From an uncultured Streptococcus sp. (GTDB lineage: Bacteria > Bacillota > Bacilli > Lactobacillales > Streptococcaceae): 64,000 nucleotides of DNA. The translations under genes and the position numbers were made by a program. Shown piece by piece: positions 48,314-58,091 of the stretch; position 1 is the stretch's first letter; every line of letters starts with the position of its first letter. The stretch is from positions 1 to 64,000 of the forward strand of contig NZ_CABFMF010000022.1 in assembly GCF_901875575.1 (NCBI RefSeq), read 5' to 3'. The notes beneath the pieces are model-generated. The model did no database searches. It worked only from the letters and a program-made list of their open reading frames with translations, and was not told where the DNA came from.

Positions 48314-49114
48314 ATGAATCCCACATGTAAGAAACGTTTGGGTGCGATTCGATTGGAAACCATGAAGGTGGTTGCACAGGAGGAAATCGCGCCAGCAATC
48401 TTTGAATTAGTCCTAGAAGGGGAAATGGTTGAATCTATGCGAGCAGGTCAATTTCTTCATCTGCGTGTGCCTGATGACGCCCATCTCTTGCGTCGCCCTA
48501 TTTCAATTTCGTCTATCGATAAGGTTAAGAAGCAGTGTCATCTCATTTATCGGATTGAAGGGGCTGGGACAGCTATTTTCTCAACCTTAAGTCAGGGAGA
48601 TATTCTTGATGTGATGGGTCCTCAGGGAAATGGTTTTGACTTGTCTGACCTAGATGAGCAGAGCCAGGTTCTCCTTGTTGGAGGGGGGATTGGTGTTCCT
48701 CCCTTGCTTGAAGTGGCCAAAGAATTGTATGCCCGTGGTGTGAAAGTAGTGACAGTCCTAGGATTTGCTAATAAGTCTGCTGTTATTCTGGAAACGGAAT
48801 TAGCCCAATATGGTCAAGTATTTGTAACGACAGATGATGGCTCTTATGGTATCAAGGGAAATGTTTCTGTTGTTATCAAGGATTTAGAAAGTCAGTTTGA
48901 TGCTGTATACTCATGTGGGGCTCCAGGAATGATGAAGTATATCAATCAAACCTTTTATGACCACCCAAGAGCCTATCTATCTCTTGAATCTCGTATGGCT
49001 TGTGGGATGGGGGCTTGCTATGCCTGTGTCCTAAAAGTACCAGAAAGTGAGACGGTCAGCCAACGCGTCTGTGAGGATGGCCCTGTTTTCCGCACAGGAA
49101 CAGTTTTATTATAA
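48314..49114 (+). CDS. pyrK: Dihydroorotate dehydrogenase B electron-transfer subunit
   Basis: The 266-residue flavoprotein has the FAD motif HLLRRPISISSIDK, an NAD-binding GGGIGVPPLLEVA and a C-terminal [2Fe-2S] cluster in MACGMGACYACVLKV with a fourth cysteine in RVCEDGPVF. It passes electrons from PyrD to NAD. The start ATG follows AAGGAGG. It is 10 bp before pyrDb. Confidence 0.95.
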   Translation: MNPTCKKRLGAIRLETMKVVAQEEIAPAIFELVLEGEMVESMRAGQFLHLRVPDDAHLLRRPISISSIDKVKKQCHLIYRIEGAGTAIFSTLSQGDILDVMGPQGNGFDLSDLDEQSQVLLVGGGIGVPPLLEVAKELYARGVKVVTVLGFANKSAVILETELAQYGQVFVTTDDGSYGIKGNVSVVIKDLESQFDAVYSCGAPGMMKYINQTFYDHPRAYLSLESRMACGMGACYACVLKVPESETVSQRVCEDGPVFRTGTVLL

Positions 49115-49124
49115 GGAGAAAATC

Positions 49125-50063
49125 ATGACTACAAATCGTTTACAAGTTTCTCTACCAGGTTTGGATTTGAAAAATCCGATCATTCCAGCATCAGGCTGTT
49201 TTGGCTTTGGACAAGAGTATGCCAAGTACTATGATTTAGACCTTTTAGGTTCTATTATGATCAAGGCGACAACTCTTGAACCCCGTTTTGGCAATCCAAC
49301 TCCAAGGGTGGCAGAGACACCTGCTGGTATGCTTAATGCAATCGGTCTGCAAAATCCGGGTTTGGAAGTTGTTTTAGCTGAAAAGCTACCGTGGTTGGAA
49401 AGAGAATATCCAAATCTTCCCATCATTGCCAATGTAGCTGGTTTTTCAAAACAAGAATATGCGGCTGTTTCTCATGGTATTTCTAAGGCAGCCAATGTAA
49501 AGGCTATTGAGCTCAATATTTCTTGCCCCAATGTTGACCACTGTAATCACGGACTTTTGATTGGTCAAGATCCAGATTTAGCTTATGATGTGGTGAAAGC
49601 AGCTGTGGAAGCCTCTGATGTACCAGTTTATGTCAAACTAACTCCTAGTGTGACCGATATCGTTACTGTCGCAAAGGCAGCAGAGGATGCAGGAGCAAGT
49701 GGCTTGACTATGATTAATACTCTGGTTGGTATGCGTTTTGACCTCAAAACCAGAAAACCAATCTTGGCCAATGGAACAGGTGGAATGTCTGGTCCAGCAG
49801 TTTTTCCAGTAGCCCTCAAACTCATCCGACAAGTAGCCCAAACAACAGACCTGCCTATCATTGGAATGGGAGGAGTGGATTCGGCAGAAGCTGCACTAGA
49901 AATGTATCTGGCTGGAGCATCTGCTATCGGAGTTGGAACAGCCAACTTTACCAATCCTTATGCTTGTCCTGATATCATCGAAAATCTTCCTAAAGTAATG
50001 GATAAATATGGAATAAGCAGCTTGGAAAATCTCCGCAAGGAAGTAAAAGAGTCTCTGAGGTAA
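49125..50063 (+). CDS. pyrDb: Dihydroorotate dehydrogenase B catalytic subunit
   Basis: The 312-residue FMN enzyme has IPASGCFGFGQEY, the active-site cysteine in ELNISCPNVDHCNHG and FMN phosphate loops GMGGVDSAEAALEMYLAGAS. It oxidises dihydroorotate in UMP synthesis. The ATG at 49125 after AAGGAG is used; the longer frame overlaps pyrK. Confidence 0.96.
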   Translation: MTTNRLQVSLPGLDLKNPIIPASGCFGFGQEYAKYYDLDLLGSIMIKATTLEPRFGNPTPRVAETPAGMLNAIGLQNPGLEVVLAEKLPWLEREYPNLPIIANVAGFSKQEYAAVSHGISKAANVKAIELNISCPNVDHCNHGLLIGQDPDLAYDVVKAAVEASDVPVYVKLTPSVTDIVTVAKAAEDAGASGLTMINTLVGMRFDLKTRKPILANGTGGMSGPAVFPVALKLIRQVAQTTDLPIIGMGGVDSAEAALEMYLAGASAIGVGTANFTNPYACPDIIENLPKVMDKYGISSLENLRKEVKESLR

Positions 50064-50114
50064 GTTGCAAACAATCTGTTCTTGCTTATTTTCAGATTTG
50101 TTAAGGAAGTAAGT

Positions 50115-50150
50115 TAAAAATCCTGATTTCAAGTAAAATCAGGATTTTTT
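50115..50150. terminator. Bidirectional terminator of pyrDb and pavA
   Basis: AAAAATCCTGATTT and AAATCAGGATTTTT arms with flanking A- and T-runs between convergent genes. Confidence 0.85.
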
Positions 50151-51794
50151 CATGGATGCGATTTTTTCTGGATCTGGTGTGACACGGAGGGTCTTTTGTC
50201 CTGTGTAAGTGACAAAGCCTGGTTTTCCACCAGTTGGTTTGTTGAGTTTCTTGACTTCAATCATATCTACCTGAACAAGATTTGACAGGCGACCTTGAGA
50301 GAAGTAGGCGGCCAGCTCTGCTGCATCTGTCTTGACTTCATCGGATGGGTCAAGATTGCCTGAGATGACAACATGGCTTCCAGGAATGTCCTTGGCATGG
50401 AACCAAAGTTCCTCCTTGCGGGCTATTTTAAAGGTTAGCTCTTCATTTTGCAGGTTATTGCGGCCGACATAGATGATGGTTTTGCCATCGCTTGCTAGAT
50501 ATTGTTCTGGCTTTTTGCGCTTCTGAATTTTTTCTCGCTGTCTTCTGCGGATAAAACCTGTTTGGATTAATTCTTCACGGATTTCAGCGATTTCTTCTAG
50601 TCCAGCTTGGTTGAGAACAGTCTCTACACTTTCCAGATAGAGAATGGTTGCCTTGGTTTCTTGAATCAGATCTGTCAAATATTTGACGGATTCTTTTAGT
50701 TTTTGGTAGCGTTTGAAATAACGCTGGGCATTCTGGTTGGGACTTAGAGCCTTATCTAGTGCAATTGTGATCGGTTGGTTGGTGTAGTAGTTGTCTAGGA
50801 TAACCTGGTCTTGGTCGTTAGGTACTTGGTGGAGGAAGGTTGTCAGCAATTCCCCTTTTTGGCGGAATTCTTCAGCATTGTCTGTCGCCAGTAATTCTTT
50901 TTCTTGTTTTTTCAGTTTATGTCGATTTTTTTGAAGTTCATTTTCAACACGGCGAATGAGTTCACTGGCTTGCTGTTTGACACGGTCGCGCTCAGCCTTG
51001 TCCTTATAGTAGGTATCCAACAAATCAGAAAGATTGTCAAAAGGCTCTCCCACCTGATTTGCAAAAGGGACTGGACTAAAGGAAGTCTCAGTCAAGCATG
51101 ACTTGGTTTCTTGATTGAAAAAGTTACGGAAAGTGGACAATTTATCACTAACCAGAATGTTTTCTAATTCATTTGCCGTATCACGTCCCAGACCTTGAAA
51201 GAGGCTTTGAAGGTTTTTAGTTGTTGTTTCCTGTGTTTGCAGGATTTCAAAGAGCTTTTCATCCTTGATCGTGAAAGGATTGAGTGATTCCGTACTTGGC
51301 GGAGCGATATAGGTCGATCCAGGAAGCAAGGTGCGGTAGCTATTTTGTGAAAAACCGACGTGTTTGATGACTTCGAGGATTTTGTGACTGCTTTTATCGA
51401 CCAGTAGAATATTGCTGTGTTTACCCATGATTTCGATAATCAGGGTAGCTTGGATATGGTCCCCAATCTCGTTTTTATTGGAAACAGAGATTTCCACGAT
51501 ACGGTCATTTTCCACTTGCTCAATCGACTCAATCAGGGCACCCTGCAAATACTTTCTCAACACCATGATAAAGGTAGAAGGTTGAGCAGGATTTTCAAAA
51601 GTTGTTTGGGTCAGCTGAATGCGTCCAAAAACGGGATGGGCAGAAAGGAGCAGGCGATGGCTTTGGCGATTGCTGCGGATTTGCAAGACCAACTCTTGCT
51701 CAAAAGGCTGATTGATTTTCTGAATGCGTCCATTCACTAACTCTCTTCGCAATTCATCAATCATGTGGTGTAAAAAAAATCCGTCAAATGACAT
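50139..51794 (-). CDS. pavA: Rqc2/FbpA-family protein PavA
   Basis: The 551-residue protein starts MSFDGFFLHHMIDELRRELV, the NFACT-N domain, continues with a long coiled coil (about 270-390) and ends in an NFACT-R domain (RKEELWFHAKDIPGSHVVIS). In bacteria RqcH/Rqc2 homologs add alanine tails to stalled nascent chains; in streptococci the protein is known as the fibronectin-binding adherence factor PavA. The length equals pneumococcal PavA as I recall it. It lacks signal peptide and anchor. Confidence 0.93.
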   Translation of the reverse strand: MSFDGFFLHHMIDELRRELVNGRIQKINQPFEQELVLQIRSNRQSHRLLLSAHPVFGRIQLTQTTFENPAQPSTFIMVLRKYLQGALIESIEQVENDRIVEISVSNKNEIGDHIQATLIIEIMGKHSNILLVDKSSHKILEVIKHVGFSQNSYRTLLPGSTYIAPPSTESLNPFTIKDEKLFEILQTQETTTKNLQSLFQGLGRDTANELENILVSDKLSTFRNFFNQETKSCLTETSFSPVPFANQVGEPFDNLSDLLDTYYKDKAERDRVKQQASELIRRVENELQKNRHKLKKQEKELLATDNAEEFRQKGELLTTFLHQVPNDQDQVILDNYYTNQPITIALDKALSPNQNAQRYFKRYQKLKESVKYLTDLIQETKATILYLESVETVLNQAGLEEIAEIREELIQTGFIRRRQREKIQKRKKPEQYLASDGKTIIYVGRNNLQNEELTFKIARKEELWFHAKDIPGSHVVISGNLDPSDEVKTDAAELAAYFSQGRLSNLVQVDMIEVKKLNKPTGGKPGFVTYTGQKTLRVTPDPEKIASMKKS

Positions 51795-51898
51795 CGTTCT
51801 CTCCTTGTGATTGTATTCCATAGTATTATATCAAAAAGGTAGAATAAAATCATGGAAATGTGGTATAATAAAGCCAAGTAAAGAGAAACGAGAAGCAC

Positions 51899-52396
51899 AT
51901 GTATATTGAAATGGTAGATGAAACTGGTCAAGTTTCAAAAGATATCTTGCAACAAACCCAAGAAATTTTGGAATTTGCAGCCAAAAAAATAGGCAAAGAA
52001 GACAAGGAGATGGCAGTTACTTTTGTGACCAATGAGCGTAGTCATGAACTTAATTTGGAGTACCGTGACACAGATCGTCCAACAGATGTCATCAGCCTTG
52101 AGTATAAGCCGGAATTGGATATTGCTTTTGACGAAGAAGATTTACTTGACAATCCAGAATTGGCAGAAATGATGTCTGAGTTTGATGCCTATATTGGGGA
52201 ATTGTTCATCTCTATCGATAAGGCTCATGAGCAGGCTGAGGAATATGGTCACAGCTTTGAGCGTGAGATGGGCTTCTTGGCAGTACACGGCTTTTTACAT
52301 ATCAACGGCTATGATCACTACACTCCGGAAGAAGAAGCGGAGATGTTCGGTTTACAAGAAGAGATTTTAACAGCCTATGGACTCACAAGACAATAA
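51899..52396 (+). CDS. ybeY: Endoribonuclease YbeY
   Basis: The 165-residue metalloenzyme has NLEYRDTDRPTDVISLEYKP and the zinc triad HGFLHINGYDH. It matures rRNA 3' ends and takes part in ribosome quality control. It overlaps dgkA by 20 bp and heads the ybeY-dgkA-era operon, ordered as in other Firmicutes. Confidence 0.96.
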   Translation: MYIEMVDETGQVSKDILQQTQEILEFAAKKIGKEDKEMAVTFVTNERSHELNLEYRDTDRPTDVISLEYKPELDIAFDEEDLLDNPELAEMMSEFDAYIGELFISIDKAHEQAEEYGHSFEREMGFLAVHGFLHINGYDHYTPEEEAEMFGLQEEILTAYGLTRQ

Positions 52397-52772
52397 ACGA
52401 AAATGGAAAAATCGTGACCTGATTTCCAGTTTAGAATTTGCCTTGACAGGTATTTTTACTGCTATCAAGGACGAACGTAATATGCGAAAACATGCAGTGA
52501 CAGCCCTTGTGGTTATCCTTGCAGGTTTTGTTTTTCAGGTTTCACGAATCGAATGGCTCCTTCTCCTATTAAGCATTTTCTTGGTGGTAGCATTTGAAAT
52601 CATGAATTCAGCTATCGAAAATGTGGTTGATTTGGCCAGTCACTATCACTTTTCTATGTTGGCAAAGAAAGCCAAGGATATGGCAGCTGGTGCTGTGCTT
52701 GTAGTGTCGCTTTTCGCAGCAGTTACGGGTGCCCTTATCTTTCTCCCACGTATTTGGGATTTACTATTTTAA
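52377..52772 (+). CDS. dgkA: Undecaprenol/diacylglycerol kinase
   Basis: The 131-residue membrane enzyme has three helices and the signature FEIMNSAIENVVDLASHYHF, with glutamate and asparagine of the active site. Gram-positive members phosphorylate undecaprenol. Basic N-terminus SQDNKRKWKNRD is cytoplasmic. Confidence 0.93.
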   Translation: MDSQDNKRKWKNRDLISSLEFALTGIFTAIKDERNMRKHAVTALVVILAGFVFQVSRIEWLLLLLSIFLVVAFEIMNSAIENVVDLASHYHFSMLAKKAKDMAAGAVLVVSLFAAVTGALIFLPRIWDLLF

Positions 52773-52788
52773 GAGTTAAGAGGAAATT

Positions 52789-53688
52789 ATGACATTTAAA
52801 TCAGGCTTTGTAGCCATTTTAGGACGTCCCAATGTTGGGAAGTCAACTTTTTTGAACCACGTCATGGGGCAAAAGATTGCCATCATGAGTGATAAGGCGC
52901 AGACAACGCGCAACAAAATCATGGGGATTTACACCACTGAGAAGGAGCAAATTGTCTTTATCGATACCCCAGGGATTCACAAGCCAAAAACAGCCCTTGG
53001 AGATTTCATGGTTGAATCCGCCTACAGCACTCTCCGTGAAGTGGATACCGTTCTCTTTATGGTTCCGGCTGATGAAGCGCGTGGCAAGGGGGACGATATG
53101 ATTATCGAGCGTCTCAAGGCTGCTAAGGTTCCTGTGATTCTGGTGGTCAACAAGATTGATAAGGTTCACCCAGACCAGCTTTTGTCTCAGATTGATGATT
53201 TCCGTAATCAAATGGACTTCAAGGAAATTGTCCCAATCTCAGCTCTTCAAGGAAATAACGTCTCTCGTCTAGTGGATATTTTGAGTGACAATCTGGACGA
53301 AGGTTTCCAGTATTTCCCAGCTGACCAAATCACTGACCATCCAGAACGTTTCTTGGTTTCAGAAATGATTCGTGAGAAAGTCTTGCACTTGACACGTGAA
53401 GAGATTCCTCACTCAGTTGCCGTTGTGGTTGATTCTATGAAACGGGATGAAGAGACAGACAAGGTTCATATCCGTGCAACCATCATGGTGGAGCGCGATA
53501 GTCAAAAGGGGATTGTCATCGGAAAAGGTGGAGCTATGCTTAAGAAAATTGGTAGCATGGCCCGTCGTGATATTGAACTCATGCTAGGAGACAAGGTCTT
53601 TCTAGAAACATGGGTCAAGGTCAAGAAAAATTGGCGCGATAAAAAGCTAGATTTGGCTGACTTTGGCTATAATGAAAAAGAATACTAA
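52789..53688 (+). CDS. era: GTPase Era
   Basis: The 299-residue GTPase shows G1 GRPNVGKSTFLNHVMGQK, G3 DTPGIHKPK, G4 NKID and a KH domain (VIGKGGAMLKKIGSMARRDI). It binds 16S rRNA 3' end during 30S maturation. It starts 16 bp after dgkA. Confidence 0.97.
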   Translation: MTFKSGFVAILGRPNVGKSTFLNHVMGQKIAIMSDKAQTTRNKIMGIYTTEKEQIVFIDTPGIHKPKTALGDFMVESAYSTLREVDTVLFMVPADEARGKGDDMIIERLKAAKVPVILVVNKIDKVHPDQLLSQIDDFRNQMDFKEIVPISALQGNNVSRLVDILSDNLDEGFQYFPADQITDHPERFLVSEMIREKVLHLTREEIPHSVAVVVDSMKRDEETDKVHIRATIMVERDSQKGIVIGKGGAMLKKIGSMARRDIELMLGDKVFLETWVKVKKNWRDKKLDLADFGYNEKEY

Positions 53689-53736
53689 GTAGAGGTGGGC
53701 ATAAGCCTGCTTCTTGTTTTTAGAGAAGGAGGACTT

Positions 53737-54561
53737 ATGCCTGAATTACCTGAGGTTGAAACCGTTCGACGTGGTTTGGAAACATTGATTTTGGGAAAGA
53801 AGATTTCGAGTATAGAAATTCGTTATCCTAAGATGATTAAAACGGACTTGGACGAGTTTCAAAAGGAAGTACCTGGTCAGATTGTTGAGTCAATGGGACG
53901 TCGTGGCAAATATTTGCTTTTCTACTTGACAGACAAGGTCTTGATTTCCCATCTGCGGATGGAGGGAAAATATTTTTACTATCCAGATCAGGTGCCTGAA
54001 CGTAAGCATGCCCATGTTTTCTTTCAGTTTGAAGATGGTGGGACGCTTGTTTATGAGGATGTACGCAAGTTTGGTACCATGGAACTGTTAGCACCTCAAT
54101 TATTGGATGCTTATTTTGTTTCCAAAAAATTGGGACCAGAACCAAGGGAAGATGATTTTGATCTGCAGATCTTTCAAGCTGCACTTGCAAAATCTAAAAA
54201 GCCTATCAAGTCTCATTTGCTAGATCAGACTTTGGTAGCTGGACTTGGCAATATCTATGTGGATGAGGTTCTCTGGCGAGCTCAAGTTCATCCGGCTAGG
54301 CCTTCCCAGAGTTTGACAGCTAAAGAAGTTGCAGAGCTTCATGATCAGACCATTGCTGTTTTAGATCAGGCTGTTGAAAAAGGAGGCTCAACTATTCGGA
54401 CTTATACCAATGCATTTGGCGATGATGGAACCATGCAGGATTTTCATCAAGTCTATGATAAGGCTGGTCAAGAATGTTCACGTTGTGGCACTGTGATTGA
54501 AAAAATCCAACTAGGCGGACGTGGTACTCATTTTTGTCCCCAGTGTCAAAGGAGGGACTGA
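53737..54561 (+). CDS. mutM: Formamidopyrimidine-DNA glycosylase
   Basis: The 274-residue repair enzyme begins PELPEVETVRRGLETLILGK: the N-terminal proline after Met is the nucleophile and the following glutamate is catalytic. It ends with a zinc finger (CSRCGTVIEKIQLGGRGTHF, CPQCQ). The ATG at 53737 after GGAGG is therefore required. It overlaps coaE by 1 bp. Confidence 0.97.
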   Translation: MPELPEVETVRRGLETLILGKKISSIEIRYPKMIKTDLDEFQKEVPGQIVESMGRRGKYLLFYLTDKVLISHLRMEGKYFYYPDQVPERKHAHVFFQFEDGGTLVYEDVRKFGTMELLAPQLLDAYFVSKKLGPEPREDDFDLQIFQAALAKSKKPIKSHLLDQTLVAGLGNIYVDEVLWRAQVHPARPSQSLTAKEVAELHDQTIAVLDQAVEKGGSTIRTYTNAFGDDGTMQDFHQVYDKAGQECSRCGTVIEKIQLGGRGTHFCPQCQRRD

Positions 54562-55157
54562 TGGGAAAAATCATTGGAATCACAGGTGGAATCGCCTCTG
54601 GTAAGTCAACCGTGACAAACTTTTTGAGGCAGAAAGGCTTTCAAGTAGTTGACGCTGATGCTCTTGTCCACCAGCTCCAGAAGCCTGGCGGTCGTCTGTT
54701 TAAGGCTCTAGTCCAGCACTTTGGGCAAGAAATCATCCTTGAAAATGGAGCACTCAATCGGCCTCTCCTAGCTAGTCTCATCTTTTCAAATACGGAAGAG
54801 CGAGAATGGTCTAAGCAAATCCAAGGAGAGATTATCCGTGAGGAACTAGCTAGGTTGAGAGACCAGTTGGCTCAGACAGAAGAGATTTTCTTCATGGATA
54901 TTCCCCTGCTTTTTGAACAAGACTATGCCTCTTGGTTTGATGAGACTTGGTTGGTCTATGTGGAGCCGGATGTTCAAATGGAGCGCTTAATGAAGCGAGA
55001 TCAACTTTCTAAAGATCTAGCCATTTCTCGTCTTTCAGCCCAGTGGCTGTTAGAAGAAAAGAAGGGTTTGGCGAGCCAGGTTATCGATAACAATGGAAGT
55101 CAAGACCAATTACTAGCTCAGCTTAATTCTCTTCTCGAAAGAAGTGATCAAGATTGA
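54561..55157 (+). CDS. coaE: Dephospho-CoA kinase
   Basis: The 198-residue kinase starts MGKIIGITGGIASGKSTVTN (P-loop), has VVDADALVHQLQKPGG and FMDIPLLFEQDYASWFDE. It performs the last step of CoA synthesis. TGATGG overlap with mutM indicates translational coupling. Confidence 0.96.
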   Translation: MGKIIGITGGIASGKSTVTNFLRQKGFQVVDADALVHQLQKPGGRLFKALVQHFGQEIILENGALNRPLLASLIFSNTEEREWSKQIQGEIIREELARLRDQLAQTEEIFFMDIPLLFEQDYASWFDETWLVYVEPDVQMERLMKRDQLSKDLAISRLSAQWLLEEKKGLASQVIDNNGSQDQLLAQLNSLLERSDQD

Positions 55158-55226
55158 ATCTATTTGTTTAAACAGTTTCTTAAATGTAGTTGAACTAAAA
55201 ATAAGGATAAGAGTAAAGGAAATCTC

Positions 55227-55376
55227 GTGCGTGTAAAAATTAATCTCAAATGCTCCTCGTGTGGAAGCATGAACTACCTAACCAGTAAAAACTCAAAAAC
55301 CCATCCGGACAAGATTGAAGTTTTAAAGTATTGTCCCAAGGAAAGAAAAGTAACCCTACATCTTGAATCTAAGTAG
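55227..55376 (+). CDS. rpmG: 50S ribosomal protein L33
   Basis: The 49-residue protein starts with GTG (VRVKINLKCSSCGSMNYLTS) after AAAGGAAAT and contains two cysteine pairs (CSSC; only one further cysteine in KYCPKERKVTLH). Typical CxxC L33 proteins have a second CxxC; here the C-terminal pair is reduced to C-P-K, resembling the divergent third rpmG copy of streptococci. It is too short for many gene finders. It precedes secG. Confidence 0.88.
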   Translation: MRVKINLKCSSCGSMNYLTSKNSKTHPDKIEVLKYCPKERKVTLHLESK

Positions 55377-55415
55377 ATTTTATGGTAAAATAATAGGGAT
55401 TTTAAGGAGTTTGAT

Positions 55416-55649
55416 ATGTATAACCTATTATTAACCATTTTACTAGTATTATCTGTTGTGATTGTGATTGCGATTTTCATGCAACCCACTAAAAACCAAT
55501 CTAGCAATGTATTTGATGCCAGTGCAGGTGATTTGTTTGAACGTAGTAAAGCGCGTGGTTTTGAAGCTGTGATGCAGCGTTTGACAGGGATTTTAGTCTT
55601 TTTCTGGCTAGCCATTGCCTTAGCATTGACGGTATTATCAAGTAGATAA
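55416..55649 (+). CDS. secG: Preprotein translocase subunit SecG
   Basis: The 77-residue protein has two membrane helices (LLLTILLVLSVVIVIAIFMQ and LTGILVFFWLAIALALTVLS) joined by a polar loop with FDASAGDLFERSKARGFEAV. It is the third core subunit of SecYEG. secG upstream of rnr and smpB is a conserved Firmicute order. Confidence 0.94.
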   Translation: MYNLLLTILLVLSVVIVIAIFMQPTKNQSSNVFDASAGDLFERSKARGFEAVMQRLTGILVFFWLAIALALTVLSSR

Positions 55650-55736
55650 GAAAAGAATGGGCAAGACTAGGTCTTTGCCTGTTTTTATTTTGAAATGATT
55701 ATGATTTATGCCAAATAAAAAATCTAGAAAGAAAAC

Positions 55737-58091
55737 ATGAAAGAAATTATAAAAGAATATTTACAAGACAAGGGAAAGGTAACGGTCAATGACTTGGCTC
55801 AGGCTTTGGGAAAAGACGGGTCCAAGGATTTTCGTGAGTTGATTAAAACCTTGTCCCTAATGGAAAGAAAGCACCAGATTCGCTTTGAAGAAGATGGCAG
55901 TCTGACCTTGGAAGCCAAGAAAAAACATGAGATTACTCTCAAGGGGATTTTCCATGCTCATAAAAATGGCTTTGGTTTTGTCAGCCTAGAAGGTGAGGAG
56001 GACGACCTTTTTGTAGGAAAAAACGATGTCAACTATGCTATTGATGGTGATACCGTTGAAGTCGTCATCAAAAAAGTTGCTGACCGTAATAAGGGAACAG
56101 CAGCAGAAGCTAAAATTATCGATATCTTAGAACACAGTCTGACAACCGTAGTCGGTCAAATCGTTCTAGATCAGGAAAAGCCCAAGTATGCTGGTTACAT
56201 CCGTTCAAAAAATCAGAAAATCAGTCAACCCATCTATGTTAAGAAACCAGCCCTTAAACTCGAGGGAACCGAAGTTCTCAAGGTCTTTATCGATAAATAC
56301 CCAAGCAAGAAACATGATTTCTTTGTCGCTAGTGTCCTCGATGTGGTGGGGCATTCAACGGATGTCGGAATTGATGTTCTTGAGGTCTTGGAATCAATGG
56401 ACATTGTATCTGAGTTTCCAGAGGCTGTTGTCAAGGAAGCAGAAAGTGTGCCTGATGTTCCGTCTCAAAAAGATATTGAAGGTCGTCTGGACTTGAGAGA
56501 TGAGATTACTTTTACCATTGATGGTGCTGATGCTAAGGACTTGGACGACGCAGTTCACATCAAGCCTTTGAAAAATGGAAATATCGAACTCGGAGTTCAC
56601 ATTGCGGATGTTTCCTATTATGTGACCGAGGGTTCTGCCCTTGACAAGGAAGCCCTTAACCGCGCGACTTCTGTTTACGTGACAGACCGAGTTGTTCCAA
56701 TGCTTCCAGAACGACTGTCAAACGGCATTTGTTCCCTCAATCCTCAAGTTGACCGTCTAACTCAGTCAGCCATCATGGAGATTGATAAACATGGTCGTGT
56801 GGTTAACTATACCATTACACAAACAGTTATCAAGACCAGTTTTCGTATGACCTATAGCGATGTCAATGATATCTTAGCTGGCGATGAAGAAAAGAGAAAA
56901 GAATATCAGAAAATTGTTCCAAGTATTGAACTCATGGCCAAGCTCCATGAAACTTTAGAAAACATGCGTGTGAAACGTGGTGCCCTCAATTTTGATACCA
57001 ATGAAGCGAAGATTTTAGTGGATAAGCAAGGTAAGCCTGTTGATATCGTTCTTCGTCAGCGTGGTGTTGCCGAGCGCATGATTGAGTCCTTTATGTTGAT
57101 GGCCAACGAAACAGTTGCTGAGCATTTCAGCAAGCTGGATTTGCCTTTCATCTATCGAATTCACGAGGAGCCAAAGGCTGAAAAGGTTCAGAAGTTTATT
57201 GATTATGCTTCGAGCTTTGGCTTGCGCATTTATGGGACTGCCAGTGAGATTAGCCAGGAGGTCCTCCAAGACATCATGCGTACTGTTGAGGGAGAACCTT
57301 ATGCGGATGTATTGTCCATGATGCTTCTTCGATCTATGCAGCAGGCTCGCTATTCGGAGCACAATCACGGCCACTATGGACTAGCGGCTGACTATTACAC
57401 TCACTTTACCAGTCCGATTCGTCGTTATCCAGACCTTCTTGTTCACCGTATGATTCGGGATTACGGCCGTTCTAAAGAAATAGCCGAGCATTTTGAACAA
57501 GTGATTCCAGAGATTGCGACCCAGTCTTCCAACCGTGAACGTCGTGCTATTGAGGCTGAGCGTGAAGTCGAAGCCATGAAAAAGGCTGAGTACATGGAAG
57601 AATTAGTGGGTGAAGAATATGATGCTCTTGTATCAAGTATCGTCAAATTCGGTCTCTTTGTTGAATTACCAAATACAGTTGAAGGTTTGATTCACATCAC
57701 CAACCTTCCTGAGTTTTATCATTTCAATGAGCGGGATTTGACCCTTCGTGGAGAGAAATCAGGTATTACCTTCCGTGTGGGTCAGCAAATCCGTATTCGA
57801 GTTGAAAGAGCGGACAAGATGACTGGAGAGATTGATTTTTCATTTGTAGCAAGTGAGTTTGATGTGATTGAGAAGGGGCTGAAACAGTCTAGTCGCAGTG
57901 ACAGAGGGCGTGGTTCAAGTCGTCGTTCAGATAAGAAGGAAGACAAGAGAAAATCAGGACGCTCAAATGATAAGCGAAAGCATTCACAAAAAGACAAGAA
58001 GAAAAAAGAAAAGAAACCTTTTTACAAAGAAGTAGCTAAGAAAGGAGTCAAGCATGGCAAAGGGCGAGGGAAAGGTCGTCGCGCAAAATAA
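55737..58091 (+). CDS. rnr: Ribonuclease R
   Basis: The 784-residue exonuclease has an N-terminal winged helix, cold-shock domains (about 70-230), the RNB catalytic centre TIDGADAKDLDDAVHIK (four aspartates), HYGLAADYYTHFTSPIRRYP, an S1 domain (SSIVKFGLFVELPNTVEGLI) and a highly basic tail from about 715 (KKEDKRKSGR and on). It degrades structured RNA and works with SmpB in trans-translation. It overlaps smpB by 38 bp. Confidence 0.97.
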   Translation: MKEIIKEYLQDKGKVTVNDLAQALGKDGSKDFRELIKTLSLMERKHQIRFEEDGSLTLEAKKKHEITLKGIFHAHKNGFGFVSLEGEEDDLFVGKNDVNYAIDGDTVEVVIKKVADRNKGTAAEAKIIDILEHSLTTVVGQIVLDQEKPKYAGYIRSKNQKISQPIYVKKPALKLEGTEVLKVFIDKYPSKKHDFFVASVLDVVGHSTDVGIDVLEVLESMDIVSEFPEAVVKEAESVPDVPSQKDIEGRLDLRDEITFTIDGADAKDLDDAVHIKPLKNGNIELGVHIADVSYYVTEGSALDKEALNRATSVYVTDRVVPMLPERLSNGICSLNPQVDRLTQSAIMEIDKHGRVVNYTITQTVIKTSFRMTYSDVNDILAGDEEKRKEYQKIVPSIELMAKLHETLENMRVKRGALNFDTNEAKILVDKQGKPVDIVLRQRGVAERMIESFMLMANETVAEHFSKLDLPFIYRIHEEPKAEKVQKFIDYASSFGLRIYGTASEISQEVLQDIMRTVEGEPYADVLSMMLLRSMQQARYSEHNHGHYGLAADYYTHFTSPIRRYPDLLVHRMIRDYGRSKEIAEHFEQVIPEIATQSSNRERRAIEAEREVEAMKKAEYMEELVGEEYDALVSSIVKFGLFVELPNTVEGLIHITNLPEFYHFNERDLTLRGEKSGITFRVGQQIRIRVERADKMTGEIDFSFVASEFDVIEKGLKQSSRSDRGRGSSRRSDKKEDKRKSGRSNDKRKHSQKDKKKKEKKPFYKEVAKKGVKHGKGRGKGRRAK

